Notes: generated from the letters alone by a model not told the origin. A stretch of DNA of 64,000 nucleotides from Wurfbainia villosa (GCA_025175895.1 CM045990.1:1426001-1490000); one strand, 5' to 3'. Shown: positions 36,139-48,018, numbered from the stretch's first letter. Program-made: numbers and translations.

Positions 36139-37711
36139 TGTTGGTGCAATCGGCCCAGGTCACGATTGACCAGACTCGAGTTTGACTCAAGTAATGTTTT
36201 GATGTTTGACATGGAAGTTTGACATTGATGTCTAATAATATTTTGGAGAGATTGTTGATACAATCGACCTGAGTTATGATTAACCAGACTCGAGTTTGAC
36301 TCGAGGGGGATTTTGATGGTTGACTGGAGTTGACCATGTCATGAAAAGTCCAAGTGTTGAGTACTTGGCATGAAAATTCCAAGTGGGACACTTGGCATTT
36401 GGAAAACCCAAGTCTTGAGTACTTGGTATGTAAAGTCCAAGCATGGGTCTTGGCAAGGAAAAGTCCAAGCATGGGTCTTGGCATGGAAAGTCCAACATGG
36501 GTTGGCAAGGGAAAGTCCAAGCTTGAGTCTTGGCATTTGGAAAGTCCAAGGGGTTTGATATTGGCGGCGTAAAGTCCAAGCGGGAGTCTTGGCATCATAA
36601 GTCCAATGGTTGGCGGCGTAAAGTCCAAGCGGAGTCTTGGCAATGTAAGTCCAATGTGCCTTGGCGGTGTAGAAGCTGTTAGCATGACATAGCCGATGGA
36701 AGTACCTGAAGGCTAACGCAATGGATGAACAAGTCATGGATGACTTGGAGGGATCCGAGAGACATGAGGCTGACGGAGGTGGCTAGAAGGCTTAGGTCTA
36801 GGCTACGGGTGGTCTAGCAAGTATGGGGGAACCATACTTAGGTTAAACCTCATATTTGAGGTGTTCTAGTCGACTGGTGTTATATGGCAGTCGACTAGTG
36901 TGAGTCAACTAGGGTTTGTAGGAGTATCGAGTGATGCGAGGTGGGCACGACCATCGGAGCCGAATGATCGATGCGTGATTAGTCATCGTGGTGCTCAATA
37001 TTTCGTACGTAATGGAGTCTGACTCGACTACTGGGGTTAGCAGTTAAGTGAAGGCTCCATCAATCGACTGATGGACATGATCAGTCGACTGATATCCTAT
37101 CTGTTGGATTTTTCCAGCGTGGATTACACCATTGTCTCACAGCAACAGTGTCATCAGTCGACTGATGGTCCCGAGTAGTCGACTGATCGGCAATTTCTAG
37201 CCCAGGCAGAAGCTTTAAATGGAGCTCATGGAGGAGGAAATCAATAGTGGTTTTTGAAGGCTTTTAAGGCGATTTGTTGCTGCAAATCAGGGTCTCCAAG
37301 TGCAATTCAAGCAACCACAAAGCAAGCAATCAAAAGAGCACTTGTAATGTTTTTCTTTGCATAGATTGTTGTATTCTTTTTGTATTTGCTTGTTTTACCT
37401 TGTATTACTTTTTTAATCTATTGTAAAAGATTTCTCCACCTCCGGATTGTTCCGAGGAGTTATTTGTGATTAGTGATTGCGTGTGCATCACTAGAGCTCT
37501 TTAGAGCTCAATCCGTGGAGTAGGAACCATTCGATTCCAAACCACGTTATATGCTTGTATTGTGAATTGTGTTTGTCATATTTTGTTATTACTATTTGTT
37601 TTATTTTCACTGCGCTAACGAGATTTGTAGACGAGTGCAATTGAATTCCATCACACAACGAATCGATGCTATTCACCCCCCCCCCTTATAGTGGTCAACA
37701 TTTCCTCTACA
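36139..37711 (+). repeat. 5' LTR of C
   Basis: TGTTGGTGCAATCGGCCCAG...CATTTCCTCTACA. U3 holds the AAGTCCAAG...CTTGGCA repeats (about 36345-36665). Next come CAGTCGACTG palindromes (about 37080-37185) and a conserved R/U5 with GATTGTTCCGAG and CTAGAGCTCTTTAGAGCTC. Confidence 0.93.
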
Positions 37712-37712
37712 A

Positions 37713-37730
37713 TTGGTATTAGAGCCCGGG
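37713..37730 (+). promoter_or_regulatory. Primer-binding site of C
   Basis: TTGGTATTAGAGCCCGGG lies one base after the LTR. It is an initiator tRNA-Met site with one change (TATTAG for TATCAG). Confidence 0.85.
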
Positions 37731-37784
37731 GCTCTTCTACGGGCTAACCGCCGGGAGCAAAGACAAAGATGCTAGAGGGTGAAG

Positions 37785-38633
37785 ATGGAGTTGGAAGAAC
37801 AACTAGGTTGGGACATCAACACACCAGTGCCTTACACCCTATATGGATGAGAAGGCTTCAATTCTTGGAAGATAAGAATTGAAGATTTTATTATGATGAG
37901 AGACTTTAAGGAATGGTCTATTTTGATGGAAGGATTTGAATATCCAAAAGGACTAAAGGGAGGATTCCTCAAGAAAAAGAGATGGAGTGAGGAACAACTC
38001 GAAAGATTCGAGAAAAACACCAAGGTAATAAAGTTCTTGATTGATTTAATACCTAACAATATCTTGTGTATGTTAGGTAATTATATAGATGCCAAGGAGC
38101 TATGGAGCCAAGTGGCTAAGCTCCATGAAGACCCATCCCCGGCTCAAGAAGAGGAGGTCGAAGATGAATTCGTATCCTCACAAGCAAGTGAGGATTTGAA
38201 AGTTGATAGGGAGTCAACCTCCAAATCGGTGGAAGAAGAGGAAGAATTGGAGGAGACCTCCACCTCTAGGATTGAGGGGGAGGAGATTAGGGCATCCTCA
38301 ACATTAGAACAACAAGAAGAAGCATCTACATCCGGTCGAGAGGAAGAGCAAGCTCAAGAGATCCTCACCACCACCCTAGGTAACTCAAGCAATTTAGGTT
38401 TAAACAAAAATCATATAATTTGCTTTGAGTGTAGGGAAGTCGGGCACTATAAGAGCAAGTGCCCAAAGAGAGTAAGAAAAGCTTCACCGACGCCCAAGAG
38501 TCAAGAAAAATCAAAGGAAGCCGGTTCCCCAACCATCAAAAGCAAGGACCACATTATATGGTTCAAATGTAGTCAAAGAGGGCACTATAGGAGTCAATGC
38601 CCTAAGGGGAGCATCACATGTAGGGGGAGCTAA
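37785..38633 (+). CDS. C gag, capsid and zinc knuckles
   Basis: The likely start is ATG at 37785 (MELEEQLGWDINTP). The frame holds one TGA at 37848-37850, then is open from 37851 to 38633. It reads GFNSWKIRIEDFIM, the typical copia gag entry, then FLIDLIPNNILCMLGNYIDAKELW (capsid-like helices). A very acidic Glu-rich segment follows (38140-38360). There are two knuckles: CFECREVGHYKSKC (38420 on), and FKCSQRGHYRSQC, whose first Cys is Trp. A roughly 20-base loss relative to A just before 38620 throws the frame to a TAG, separating it from the following ORF. The expected role is packaging of its own RNA. It has no protease, so a partner must process it. Confidence 0.8.
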
Positions 38634-39465
38634 GGCTAACCCTAAGGTATATTTTAGTAATGCTCATTCTAATTTAAATGTCAAAAAGCATGCTAGAAGT
38701 AATTTAAACAATCTTGCTATTGTTCATAAGGAGCATACTATTAGAAATAACAAATATTTTTGTCTAGGTGCTAAGAGTGTAAACCTTAGGAATAAGGAGA
38801 AATTTGGGACTAATGTCCCTAAAAATATTTTACCTAGGGAATCGATCAAGAAAATAGAAGACCACCTAGGTTTTAACCCCAAATGGACTAGGCATATGCC
38901 TAGGAAGAACCATGCCCAAGGATTAAATCAAAATTCAAAAATTAGGCAATTAGAGTTTGAAAATCAAGCCTTGATATCAAGGCTTGAGAAACTTGAAAAG
39001 ACCCTTAGGATTATGCAAAATCAAATTAAGGGGTCAAATGGTCAAAGTCAAGGGTCTAGATCTCAAAGTCAACACCTAGGACCTAAGAGACAAAAGTCAA
39101 CCAAGGGTAAGAAAGGTTTGGGTCACAAACCTAAGCCTAAGGTGACTTATCATAGTGTTCCATTTGATTATGGAACACAAACTAGGTCTAGGAAGACCAA
39201 GGTCAATAGGGAAGTCATCCCTAGAGTTGACCAAGGTATGTGCCTAGTGGCTAGGATTTCAAGGAAACCTAGGGAAGCCACTAAAAAGGTTACAAGGGGA
39301 GTCACCCCTAGAGTTAACCATGGCAAGACTCAAATGACCAAGGCTAACAAGCCTAGAAGGGTCATTTGGAAGGTATCTAGGGAGGTCATCCCTAAGGTAT
39401 ACCTAGTAAACCCTAAGAGTTCAAATAGGTTTTGGGTTCCTAAGAGCATGATCGATTCACGCTAG
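38634..39465 (+). CDS. C gag tail: coiled-coil and basic protein
   Basis: In A this segment is in frame with gag. In C it is in another frame after the small deletion. The open part at 38896-39465 (189 codons, the same length as in A) has a heptad-like stretch (IRQLEFENQALISRLEKLEK, residues about 16-35). Then come strongly basic repeats (KPRR.I.KVSREVIPK type) and the end FWVPKSMIDSR before TAG. Family comparison inside the window (B, E) shows that WVPK marks the border of gag and protease. Here the element simply ends coding at that border. Function is unknown; RNA or chromatin binding is only a guess from charge. Confidence 0.7.
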
Positions 39466-41384
39466 ATGGGTTTAGGGTGTGCCAACTTTAAATGGAAGGG
39501 TAGTTAACCTAACCATAGTAAAGGTGACACTTTAGGTAATTTTCAAGGTTATGGATACCTTGAAAATAGATTTAATATTATGATCCTAAAAGATTTTAGG
39601 ATGTGTCAATATATTTTTGGAATTATGAAAAATCAATTAAATTGGCACAATTTAGGTTTAGAGGTCATAGTGTGCCATTTTAGGTTTTTGGCACACTTGG
39701 GAAAAAATTAGTATTATGGCAAAATATACTTAATTATATCAAATGACAATTAATATTAAAATTTAGGTATTATTATACCTATACATTTTATATGTCATGT
39801 TTTGTTTATCATATAACTTGTCATGACATCATATCTATTTTTAATCATTTAAAATGTCATGATCATGCTTAGGGTTAGGTTAAATGTCATGTATGCTTAA
39901 ATTGTATCATATGTCATGACATCATGATCATTGGTCATGCTTACTTATGTTATCATTTATGTCATGATCATTCATGCATTTAATTTGATTAAAATTGATT
40001 TAAGGACAATGGCATGACTTAAAGTCTCATTTATAAGGGAATCAAGTAGTGTTGCCTTAGAAAATGCATGAGACTTTAGTTTAAGATGAACCAAAACCCA
40101 CATCTCACATTAAATTGACATGTATGTGTATTTATACACCCTAGATACATGTGAGATGCTAGGATATGAGTTAAGTTCAAGGTGCATAGTCTTTTCATCT
40201 AGATGAACTAAAACTCATCTTATCTTAATTTTGGATCATTGGGAAAGTTTGTGTACAAGTCATGTACATTAAGCCCAAGGAACATGATCCAATATAGGTT
40301 TTCAAAAATATTTTAAAATCAATTTAGAAAACCTTGGTGAAATCTATCTTTTGATAGCAATCACCATTGATGAAGTTGATATAAAATGAGCTAAAATATT
40401 GAAGTTTTTCTTCACTTTTGAACTTTGTATCAATTTCGATATTTTATGGGTAAAATATTTTTCTATCATTTTTCACCCATTGTATTAGTCATAAGTATTA
40501 TACGTATGAATTTTTATGATTTTTCGATATACGTATAATTATTTATTAATTTTAAAAATTCATTTTTGATAATTGAAAATTGGATTTTTCAGTTATCAGT
40601 CGACTGCCCTTGGTGGCAATTGACTGATGTGCAAGGCAGTCGACTGATTTCTGAAGGACTCGACTACCAGGCTAATTTCGAGAAAAACAAGATTGTTTAG
40701 CCCATTTTCAGCCATGGTAAAGTTCCCTAATCACTCCTAACCCTAGGATATGCTTTGGGAAGCATTATAAAGGGTGAAAATCCATTGGATATGGATTAGG
40801 AGAGTTGTTTAGGGTTTGTACCAAATTTAAGGATGGGAAAGTTCTATGTTGAACTTTGAACCTTATTTTTGATGGTTTAAAGTTCCTATTAGCTTAGGGA
40901 CTTCCTAAGGACATTGTTAGTACAATGGTCAAGAGGGAGCAAGCCTTTAGGGAGAGGTATCCATCATGGGATGATGGATGGTATTTTTTCCTCATGAGAA
41001 GGAAAATGGAATTTTGAGATACCCAATTTGGAAATTGGGAGAGTGTATAGGATTGCCTCTCTTGAGTGATATGAGACTTATCACTAGGAAGATGATAGGC
41101 ATCCTAGGTATTTTTGGACCAAGGGGGAGATTGTAAGATCTCATTGGGACATGAGACATTGACCTCCTTGGAGAGATAACCTTTTTGATGTTAGTAAAAA
41201 AGAAAGAGAATATTTTGGGGAAGAATGTTATGGAGAGTGTCATCAATTGATGTTATCAATTGTCAATTCGGAGAATTTGGGAGAATGTTTGGAATTACCA
41301 ATTTGAGATAATTGGTAAGGGAATTTGAGTTAGTGTTCTAACTCAAAGGTATGTGTTTTTGTCAAACATCAAAAAGGGGGAGGT
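39466..41384 (+). other. Long 3' non-coding region of C with polypurine tract
   Basis: This 1.9 kb stretch shows no coding signal and is conserved with A (1121-3047) and J. It includes a pair of palindromes (about 40598-40645). Its last bases, ATCAAAAAGGGGGAGGT, are the polypurine tract. Confidence 0.75.
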
Positions 41385-42954
41385 TGTTGGTGCAATCAAC
41401 CCAGGTCATGATTGACCAGACTCGAGTTTGACTCGAGTGATGTTTTGATGTTTGACATGGAAGTTTGACATTGATGTCTAATAATATTTTGAGGAGATTA
41501 TTGATACAATCGACCCGGGTTATGATTAATCGGACTCGAGTTTGACTCGAGGGAGATTTTAATGGTTGATTAGGGTTGACCATGTCATGGAAAATCCAAG
41601 TCTTGAGTACTTTGCATGAAAAGTCCAAGTGGGACACTTGGCATTTGGAAAGTCCAAGTCTTGAGTACTTGGCATGTAAAGTCCAAGCATAGGTCTTGGC
41701 AAGGAAAAGTCCAAGCATGGGTCTTGGCATGGAAAAGTCCAACATGGGTTGGCAAGGGAAAGTCCAAGCTTGAGTCTTGGCATTTGGAAAGTCCAAGGGA
41801 TTTGATATTGGCGGTGTAAAGTCCAAGCAGGAGTCTTGGCAGCATAAGTCCAATGGTTGGCAGCGTAAAGTCCAAGCGGAGTCTTGGCAGTGTAAGTCCA
41901 ATGTGCTTTGGCGGTGTAGACACCGTTAGCATGACATAGCCGATGGAAGCACTTGAAGGCTAGCGCAATGGATGAACAAGTCATAGATGACTTGGAGGGA
42001 TCCGAGAGACGTGATGCTGACGGAGGTGGCTAGAAGGCTTAGGTCTAGGCTACGGGTGGTCTAGCAAGTATGGGGGAACCATACTTGGGTTAAACCTCAT
42101 GTTTGAGGTGTGCTAGTCGACTGGTGCCATATGACAGTCGACTGGTGTGAGTCAACTAGGGTTTGATTGCGGGAAGTGTCTCAACAGTCGACTGCCAAAG
42201 GTGGGCAGTCGATTGTTGGACCCAACAGTCGACTGATCGTGTGATCAGTCCACTGGTGCTCGATATTTTGAGCACAGAATGGAGTCTGACTCGACTGCTG
42301 GGGTTAGCAGTCGAGTGAAGGCTCCATCAGTCGACTGATGGACACGATCAGTCGACTGATGTCCTATCCATTGGATTTTTCCAGCGTGGATTACACAGTT
42401 GTCTCACAGCAAGTGTCATCAGTAAACTGATGGTCTTGAGCAGTCGACTGATCGACGATTTCCAGCCCAGGTAGAAGCTTTAAATGAAGCTTGTGGAGGA
42501 GGAAATCAATAGCGGTTTATTGTTGCAAATCAGGGTCTCCAAGTGCAATTCAAGCAACCACAAAGCAAGCAATCAAAAGAGCATTTGTAAAGTTTTTCTT
42601 TGCATAAATTGTTGTATTCTTTTTGTATTTTCTTGTTTTACCTTGTATTACTTTTGTAATTTGTTGTAAGAGGTTTCTCCGCCTCTAGATTGTTCCGAGA
42701 AGGAGTTATTTGTGATTAGTGATTGCATGTGCATCACTAGAGCTCTTTAGAGCTCAATCCGTGGAGTTGGAACCGTTCGGTTCCGAACCACATTATATGC
42801 TTATGTTGTGAATTGTGTTTGTCATATTTCGTTATTGCTATTTATTTTATTTCCGCTGCACTAACGAGATTTGTAGACGAACGCAATTGAATTCCATCAC
42901 GCAACGAATCGACGCTATTCACCCCCCCCTCTAGCGGTCAACATTTCCTCTACA
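41385..42954 (+). repeat. 3' LTR of C
   Basis: It is the counterpart of 36139-37711, nearly equal in length (1570 against 1573). It has more copies of CAGTCGACTG kept (about 42113-42450) than the 5' copy, where several have decayed. Confidence 0.93.
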
Positions 42955-44271
42955 TTCTCATCCCTAAGTGAACATGCATCATCACAAGAGATTTCTACAT
43001 TCTTAATGGATCTAATTTCTACTTTTAAATCCTTAATCCTAGACTTTGATTTATTTAGTGCATTTTGAAGACATGCAATAATTTTATATAGTAAGTCTAT
43101 TCTAGGGGAGTCCTTTACCTCATCATCACTAGACGAGGATTCATCGCTTGAGGAGGAGGAGGATAACTCTTCACTTGAGCTATCTTCCAAAGCCATGAGT
43201 GTCATGTTTCTTGTGGCATGGCAAATTTCTTCATCATCGGAGGAATCTTCAAGGCTTAGGGTATCCCATGTTTGTGCCACCATTGCCTCCTTCTTCTTCT
43301 TCTCCTTATGTTCCTTCTCCTCCTTCTTCTTTAGGTCCGGGCAATTTGGCTTGATATGCCCTTTCATGTTGCAACCATAACAAACAACATTAGGAGTAGA
43401 AATTGAACTACTAAAATTTTTACCTTTGGAGGATTGGAACATCCTCCTCACATCCTTCTTGGTGAGTTTCCTTGACTTCCCACCAAACTTCTTAACATAA
43501 TGAGCTACCTCACTAGTCGATAGCTCATCGTCGCTACTAGATGACTCCTCCTTGGATTCGGATGAAGAAGAGACTTCTTTCTTCTCCTTCTTCTTCTTGT
43601 CCTTCTTTCCTACAAAAAGAGCTACAACTTTCTCCTTGGACGAAGTGTTAGCTTGCTCGTGCAACTCAAATTCACAAAAGAGTTCATCTAATTTAACCAA
43701 AGAAAGATCCCTAGACACCTTATAAGCATCTACCATTGATGCCCATAAGGTTGTTCTAGGGAAAGCTTGAAGAATATACCTCACAAGGTCTCAGTTGTCG
43801 ACCTTCTCACCTATCACATGTAGTCCATGGACTACCTCCTTGAAGCGACCATGCATTTGGCTTACGGTCTCGTTGGTCTTCATGGCAAAGCTTTGGAGTT
43901 GTCCTATCAAGAGATCTCTCTTGGCTCTTCTTGTTTCTTTCGATCCCTCATTGAGCTCAATTAGCTTCTTCCAAAGCTCCTTTGCCGATTCAAAAGGCCC
44001 CACTTTGCTTAATTTCTCTTTGGACAACCCACATTGAAGTGTGGTCGTTGCTTTAGCATTAGCTTGAGCCTTCTTGGCCATGTCCCTCGTCTAATCCTTG
44101 GTCGGTATAGGTGCTCTGTGTTCATCGATCGACTTCTCGAATCCATCTACAACACTAAACCAATTTTCAATATCGTTCATAAGGTAATATTCCATCCTAC
44201 CTTTCTAGTAGCCGAAGTCGTTGTCGTCGAAGAATAGAGGCCTCGCTGTGTAATACCCCTCTTGGAATGTC
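42955..44271 (-). pseudogene. B gag, first part
   Basis: ATG at 44271 (MTFQEGYYTARPLFF) is followed by a TAG where the conserved Trp of Y-W-K-G-R-M should stand. Downstream open parts are 44081-43791 and 43784-42955, separated by one TGA. They contain AKELWKKLIELNEGS, FAMKTNETVSQMHGRFKEV and QAFPRTTLWASMVDAYKVS (capsid). A lysine/serine-rich part follows, then the knuckle CYGCNMKGHIKPNC and Ser/Glu-rich low-complexity sequence, up to the C insertion. It normally assembles into the virus-like particle. This copy is inactive. Confidence 0.85.
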
Positions 44272-44311
44272 ATTATGCTCCGGTTGATGGTTAAATCTTC
44301 CGACACGATTC

Positions 44312-44325
44312 GGGCTCTGATACCA
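44312..44325 (-). promoter_or_regulatory. Primer-binding site of B
   Basis: Minus-strand TGGTATCAGAGCCC lies two bases inside the 5' LTR end at 44328. Confidence 0.9.
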
Positions 44326-44327
44326 CT

Positions 44328-45563
44328 TGTTAGGATTCCTTGGAAGGATAGAGGGGGGTGAATAGCCTCTTTTTCGATTTCTACAAAAAGGTTAGCGAAA
44401 TCAAAATACTAAACCAAAAATAAGAAGCTAAACACAAACACTAACATGAAGCTTTTACGTTGTTCGGAGATGAAGCTCCTACTCCACGGCGATCCTTAAG
44501 GTGGATCAACCCAAGAAATTCCACTAAGAAGCTTTTTATTACAAGACCTTCTCCTCTTCTTACAATGATGAAAATGAGATTTAGGAGAAGAGGAGGAATT
44601 AATCACAAAAAAAGCCTTTGAAAATTGTGGGAAGCTTGAGAATAAGGTTGGAAGATAAGCACTAGTCTTCTCAAGCATCCCAAGCCCTCTCTTTATAAAG
44701 AGAGGGTTATTTTTCCCGTTGGCCCACGATCAGTCGACTGATGTACAACATCAGTCGACTGTCATCGAAGCCAACGGCTTCTGACGAGGCAAATCCATGG
44801 AGATACGCAGCCGCCATTTCCAACGGCAACCTGATCAGTCAACTGATCACTTCATCAGTCGACTGATGAAGCGATCAGTCGAGTGATCCCCGCGCAGAGT
44901 CGAGTGAGACTCCATTCTATGCCCGTTGTCGACTTGATCGGTCGCCGATCGCGATCGGCGATCGGTGATCGATTGCGAAGATCGCCGACCGCGCTCTGGC
45001 GCCATCGATCATCGTGGTTTCGGACTCAATCGAGCACCTTATCGGCCGATCGCTACATCGTAATCGATACTACAAGTATGAGTAATTCATACTTGAATTT
45101 GACTCCCTAGACCTAGACTTAACCTTCTAGCTCTTCCTTTAGCCTTGCACCTCCAGGATCCCTCCGAGTCCGCGACTTGTTCATCCTTTGCGCTTGCTTC
45201 CAAGAGCTTCCTTCAGTTTCGTCATGTCTTGGGTTTCTCTTCGCCAAAGTACGCTTAGACTTTATGCCGCCAAGACTACATGCTTGGACTTAAGCTGCCA
45301 AGACTTGCCTTTGGACTTCCTTTGCCAAGGTCCGCTTAGACTTTACGCTGCCAAAACTACATGCTTGGTCTTACGCCGCCAAACTCTTTCCTTGGACTTC
45401 TTTTGCCAAGATCATACTTGGACTTTTCTTTTACCAAGTCTTCATACTTGGATTTTTCCTGTCACTTAAACATGTTCACAATTAGATCACAAAATATTTC
45501 CTAACTTAGATGATTATCCAAACATCAAAACATGTAAATGCTTGGGGCATTGTTACACCAACA
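44328..45563 (-). repeat. 5' LTR of B
   Basis: It is the counterpart of 30431-31668. It has intact ends (TGTTGGTGTAAC...CCTAACA on the minus strand). Palindromes lie at about 44730-44885, and a TATA-like CTTTATAAAG at 44691-44700. Confidence 0.93.
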
Positions 45564-45568
45564 GCAAG

Positions 45569-46785
45569 TTCACTAGGCTCGGGGTCCTTGAGTCAGTGAA
45601 GGATGATATTGCGAAGTCGTGTACTTGGTGCATCCGAGGGACCGTCGGACGGGGAGTGAATGGAGTGAGGCCCAAGGGGAGCATACTTCGATGGCAAGAG
45701 ATGCAAAGGATGACATTGTGAAGTCGTGCGTTTGGTGCATCCGAGGGACGTAGGCCGAGGGAAGAGAGCTTCGGTGAGGAACTCCATGAGAGGATGAGGT
45801 GGACTTGGCCAAGTGGCTAAGACTGAGTGTCGGAGGCTCAAACATGATGTTTGAGGGTTTACCCGACGGTCGGATGCTCAAACAACTTGGTGTTTGAGGT
45901 TTTACCCGACATCAGTCGACTGGCATAGGTGCCAGTCGATTGCTCTAGGTCGATTGGACTCGATCGGTGTTCAATCGGTGTTACGTCGGCTGAATAGTGG
46001 ATCGCAAGGGAGGCGATCGGCAACTCCATCGGGCCGATCATGATGGAGATTAGTCGACTGATCGGGGCAAATTCAGCTACAGAAGGTTTACCAGTCGAGT
46101 GCTCACGACAACCACTCGACTGATGGGATCATCAGTCGACTGATGGGCATGATTAGTCGACTGATGATGGATCCATTGGCTTTTGGCCAGCGTGGATCGA
46201 GTCGTTGTGATACAATGGCTACAAGACCAGTCGACTAATGGTCACGATTAGTCGACTGATGGGCGCAGAATCAGCTCGATGTAGGTTATTAATGGAGCTC
46301 GAGATGGAGGATTTTGCCAAGACTTTAAGAGTGATTTTGGAGGGGAATTGTTGATGCATTCCAAACCTTCAAAGCCAATCTAAAGCAAGCAACAAGCAAT
46401 TGATTCAAAGCGATTTGTGTAAAGTTTTCTTTACTTGTATTTCATATTGTATTTGTATTCTTGCTTGTACTTTAGTATTACTATTGTAATAGCTTGTACG
46501 AGGTTTCTCCACCTCTGACGTGTTGTCGAGAAGGAGTTTAGTTAGTGTCATGTGCATAACTAGAGCTCGTTGAGCTTGCCCTGTGAAGTAGGAACCATTC
46601 GGTTCCGAACCATATATATCGTGTGTATTTGTGTATGCTTGTGTTGTTGTTAGTATTTCTATTTGTATATTTCTGCTGTGCTAACGACAATCGTAGACAA
46701 GCGACACGCAACGAATGATCGAATTCCACTGTACGATGATTGAGGGTTATTTACCCCCCTCTAGTCGGCCACCGACGTTCCAACA
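45569..46785 (+). repeat. Solo LTR I, second part
   Basis: It continues from 30430 after B and ends GACGTTCCAACA, followed by GATAC (46786-46790), which repeats 30134-30138. It contains many CAGTCGACTG-type palindromes (about 45911-46260) and the R/U5 block seen in A and C (GAGGTTTCTCCACCTCTG). Total length without B is about 1.5 kb. No internal region exists, so it is a solo LTR. Confidence 0.87.
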
Positions 46786-48018
46786 GATACAAGATAGATC
46801 CGCGGGCGTGAAGATTTTATTATTTCGAGATTTATAGCAGGTGAGTAATATTTCCTACCCTGGTCAGGTAGTAGCTAAACCCTGATGCATGTGATTGCAT
46901 ATTGTTGTCACTTAGAGCTTGACTCCACTCTAATTTTTCTGTTGCTTGATACTTGCCTTTGCACTTTAAATGCTCTGTCATTGTTGTTATCTATTCATTC
47001 ATCATTGTTACAAATTATAGAGGTTATGGTAAGTGGACCTATAGTGGTTTACCTATGTGTACGTAGCTAAATTCGATTGTAGATCCGAATTGTGCAATTT
47101 TGATAAATCATCTAGGGATGAGTATTGTTCTAGACGTAAAGTTGAGCTTTCATATCATATCCTAATGTTGTATATATATCTACTATGGATCATGTAGTCG
47201 TGTATGGACGTGTGATTTATCAATACAGTGTCGCTATGGACTGGAGGTCCTAGCCTGGTTTTTGTCAGCTCTATATGCCTCTCTATATAATAGAGAGTGT
47301 ATTGTGGACATATTTATGTGTTGTCGTGCATTCATTCCATTTACATGCATGCTGACGACTTGGTCTCCCTTGTGGTTGAGAGGGTCGTCAGTCATCCTAC
47401 CTCCCAGATTCATCGTGGAGGAGTAATTGGTGTGAGGGCAGAGCATTTATTGTTTCGCACTCGCCCCACTATTGACAGTGGTTGTTGGAGTAGCGTGCAG
47501 TTATCCTGGGTGCGTGACACTCGACCACTCATGGGTAGTGACAGTCGAAGTGGCCAGCAGCAGGGACCCTCATTGTGTAGTTATCTCTTTACGCTTATAT
47601 GCTACTTGTTCATACTGCCCACTCGACCACTCAAGAGCGGTGGTTGTTGTTGAGTTGGGACAGTTGTCATGTCGTGCCACCTAGGTCACACTGGGGTCAT
47701 GGTAGCGAGTAGGGTGCGCAGGCATGACCATGCATTTGAGATATATATGTATATGTGTGTGTGTGTGTGTGTGTGTATTTGAGAATATTTATAGATATAG
47801 TCTATATATATGCTAGTTGTGATGTTGCAATTATTTGATCTATGCTTGTTGCATTTGATTGTACATCATCTTGCATTCTACTTGCATATTCTATATGGTC
47901 ATGTGTGGATTACCAGTGTGGAGTTGGTCAGACTGTTGTATACCTTTGACCCCTGATGTGATATGGGATGGACCCAGTTCATTGTGTATTTGATATAGAA
48001 TGTTAGTATGGTGGTTTT
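46786..48018 (+). repeat. H 3' LTR, block 3
   Basis: It resumes with GATAC and ends with GTTTT (48014-48018), the target duplication of F. It has a GT microsatellite at 47755-47776. Bases 47780-48018 match the 5' LTR at 4514-4740. It contains TGGT(T)GTTG-rich repeats (about 47480-47650) but no gene. Confidence 0.83.

Larger units (their letters stand above)
36139..42954 (+). mobile_element. Element C: complete gag-only LTR retrotransposon
   Basis: It has two LTRs (36139-37711, 41385-42954), a primer-binding site, gag and a polypurine tract, but no pol. It is inserted in the gag of B. Flanks are TTCTT (36134-36138) and TTCTC (42955-42959), a target duplication with one difference. Removing C and one duplication copy brings the gag frame of B back into register on both sides, which confirms the borders. 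The first 62 bases of the two LTRs differ at five places, all transitions. Confidence 0.93.
30431..45563 (-). mobile_element. Copia element B, SIRE/Maximus-like (hosts C)
   Basis: This is a complete minus-strand element. The 3' LTR is at 30431-31668 and the 5' LTR at 44328-45563. Exact target duplications GCAAG are at 30426-30430 and 45564-45568. It is interrupted between the gag coiled coil and the gag tail by element C (36139-42954). Without C it is about 8.3 kb. Order on the minus strand is gag, protease, integrase, RT, RNase H. Confidence 0.94.
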
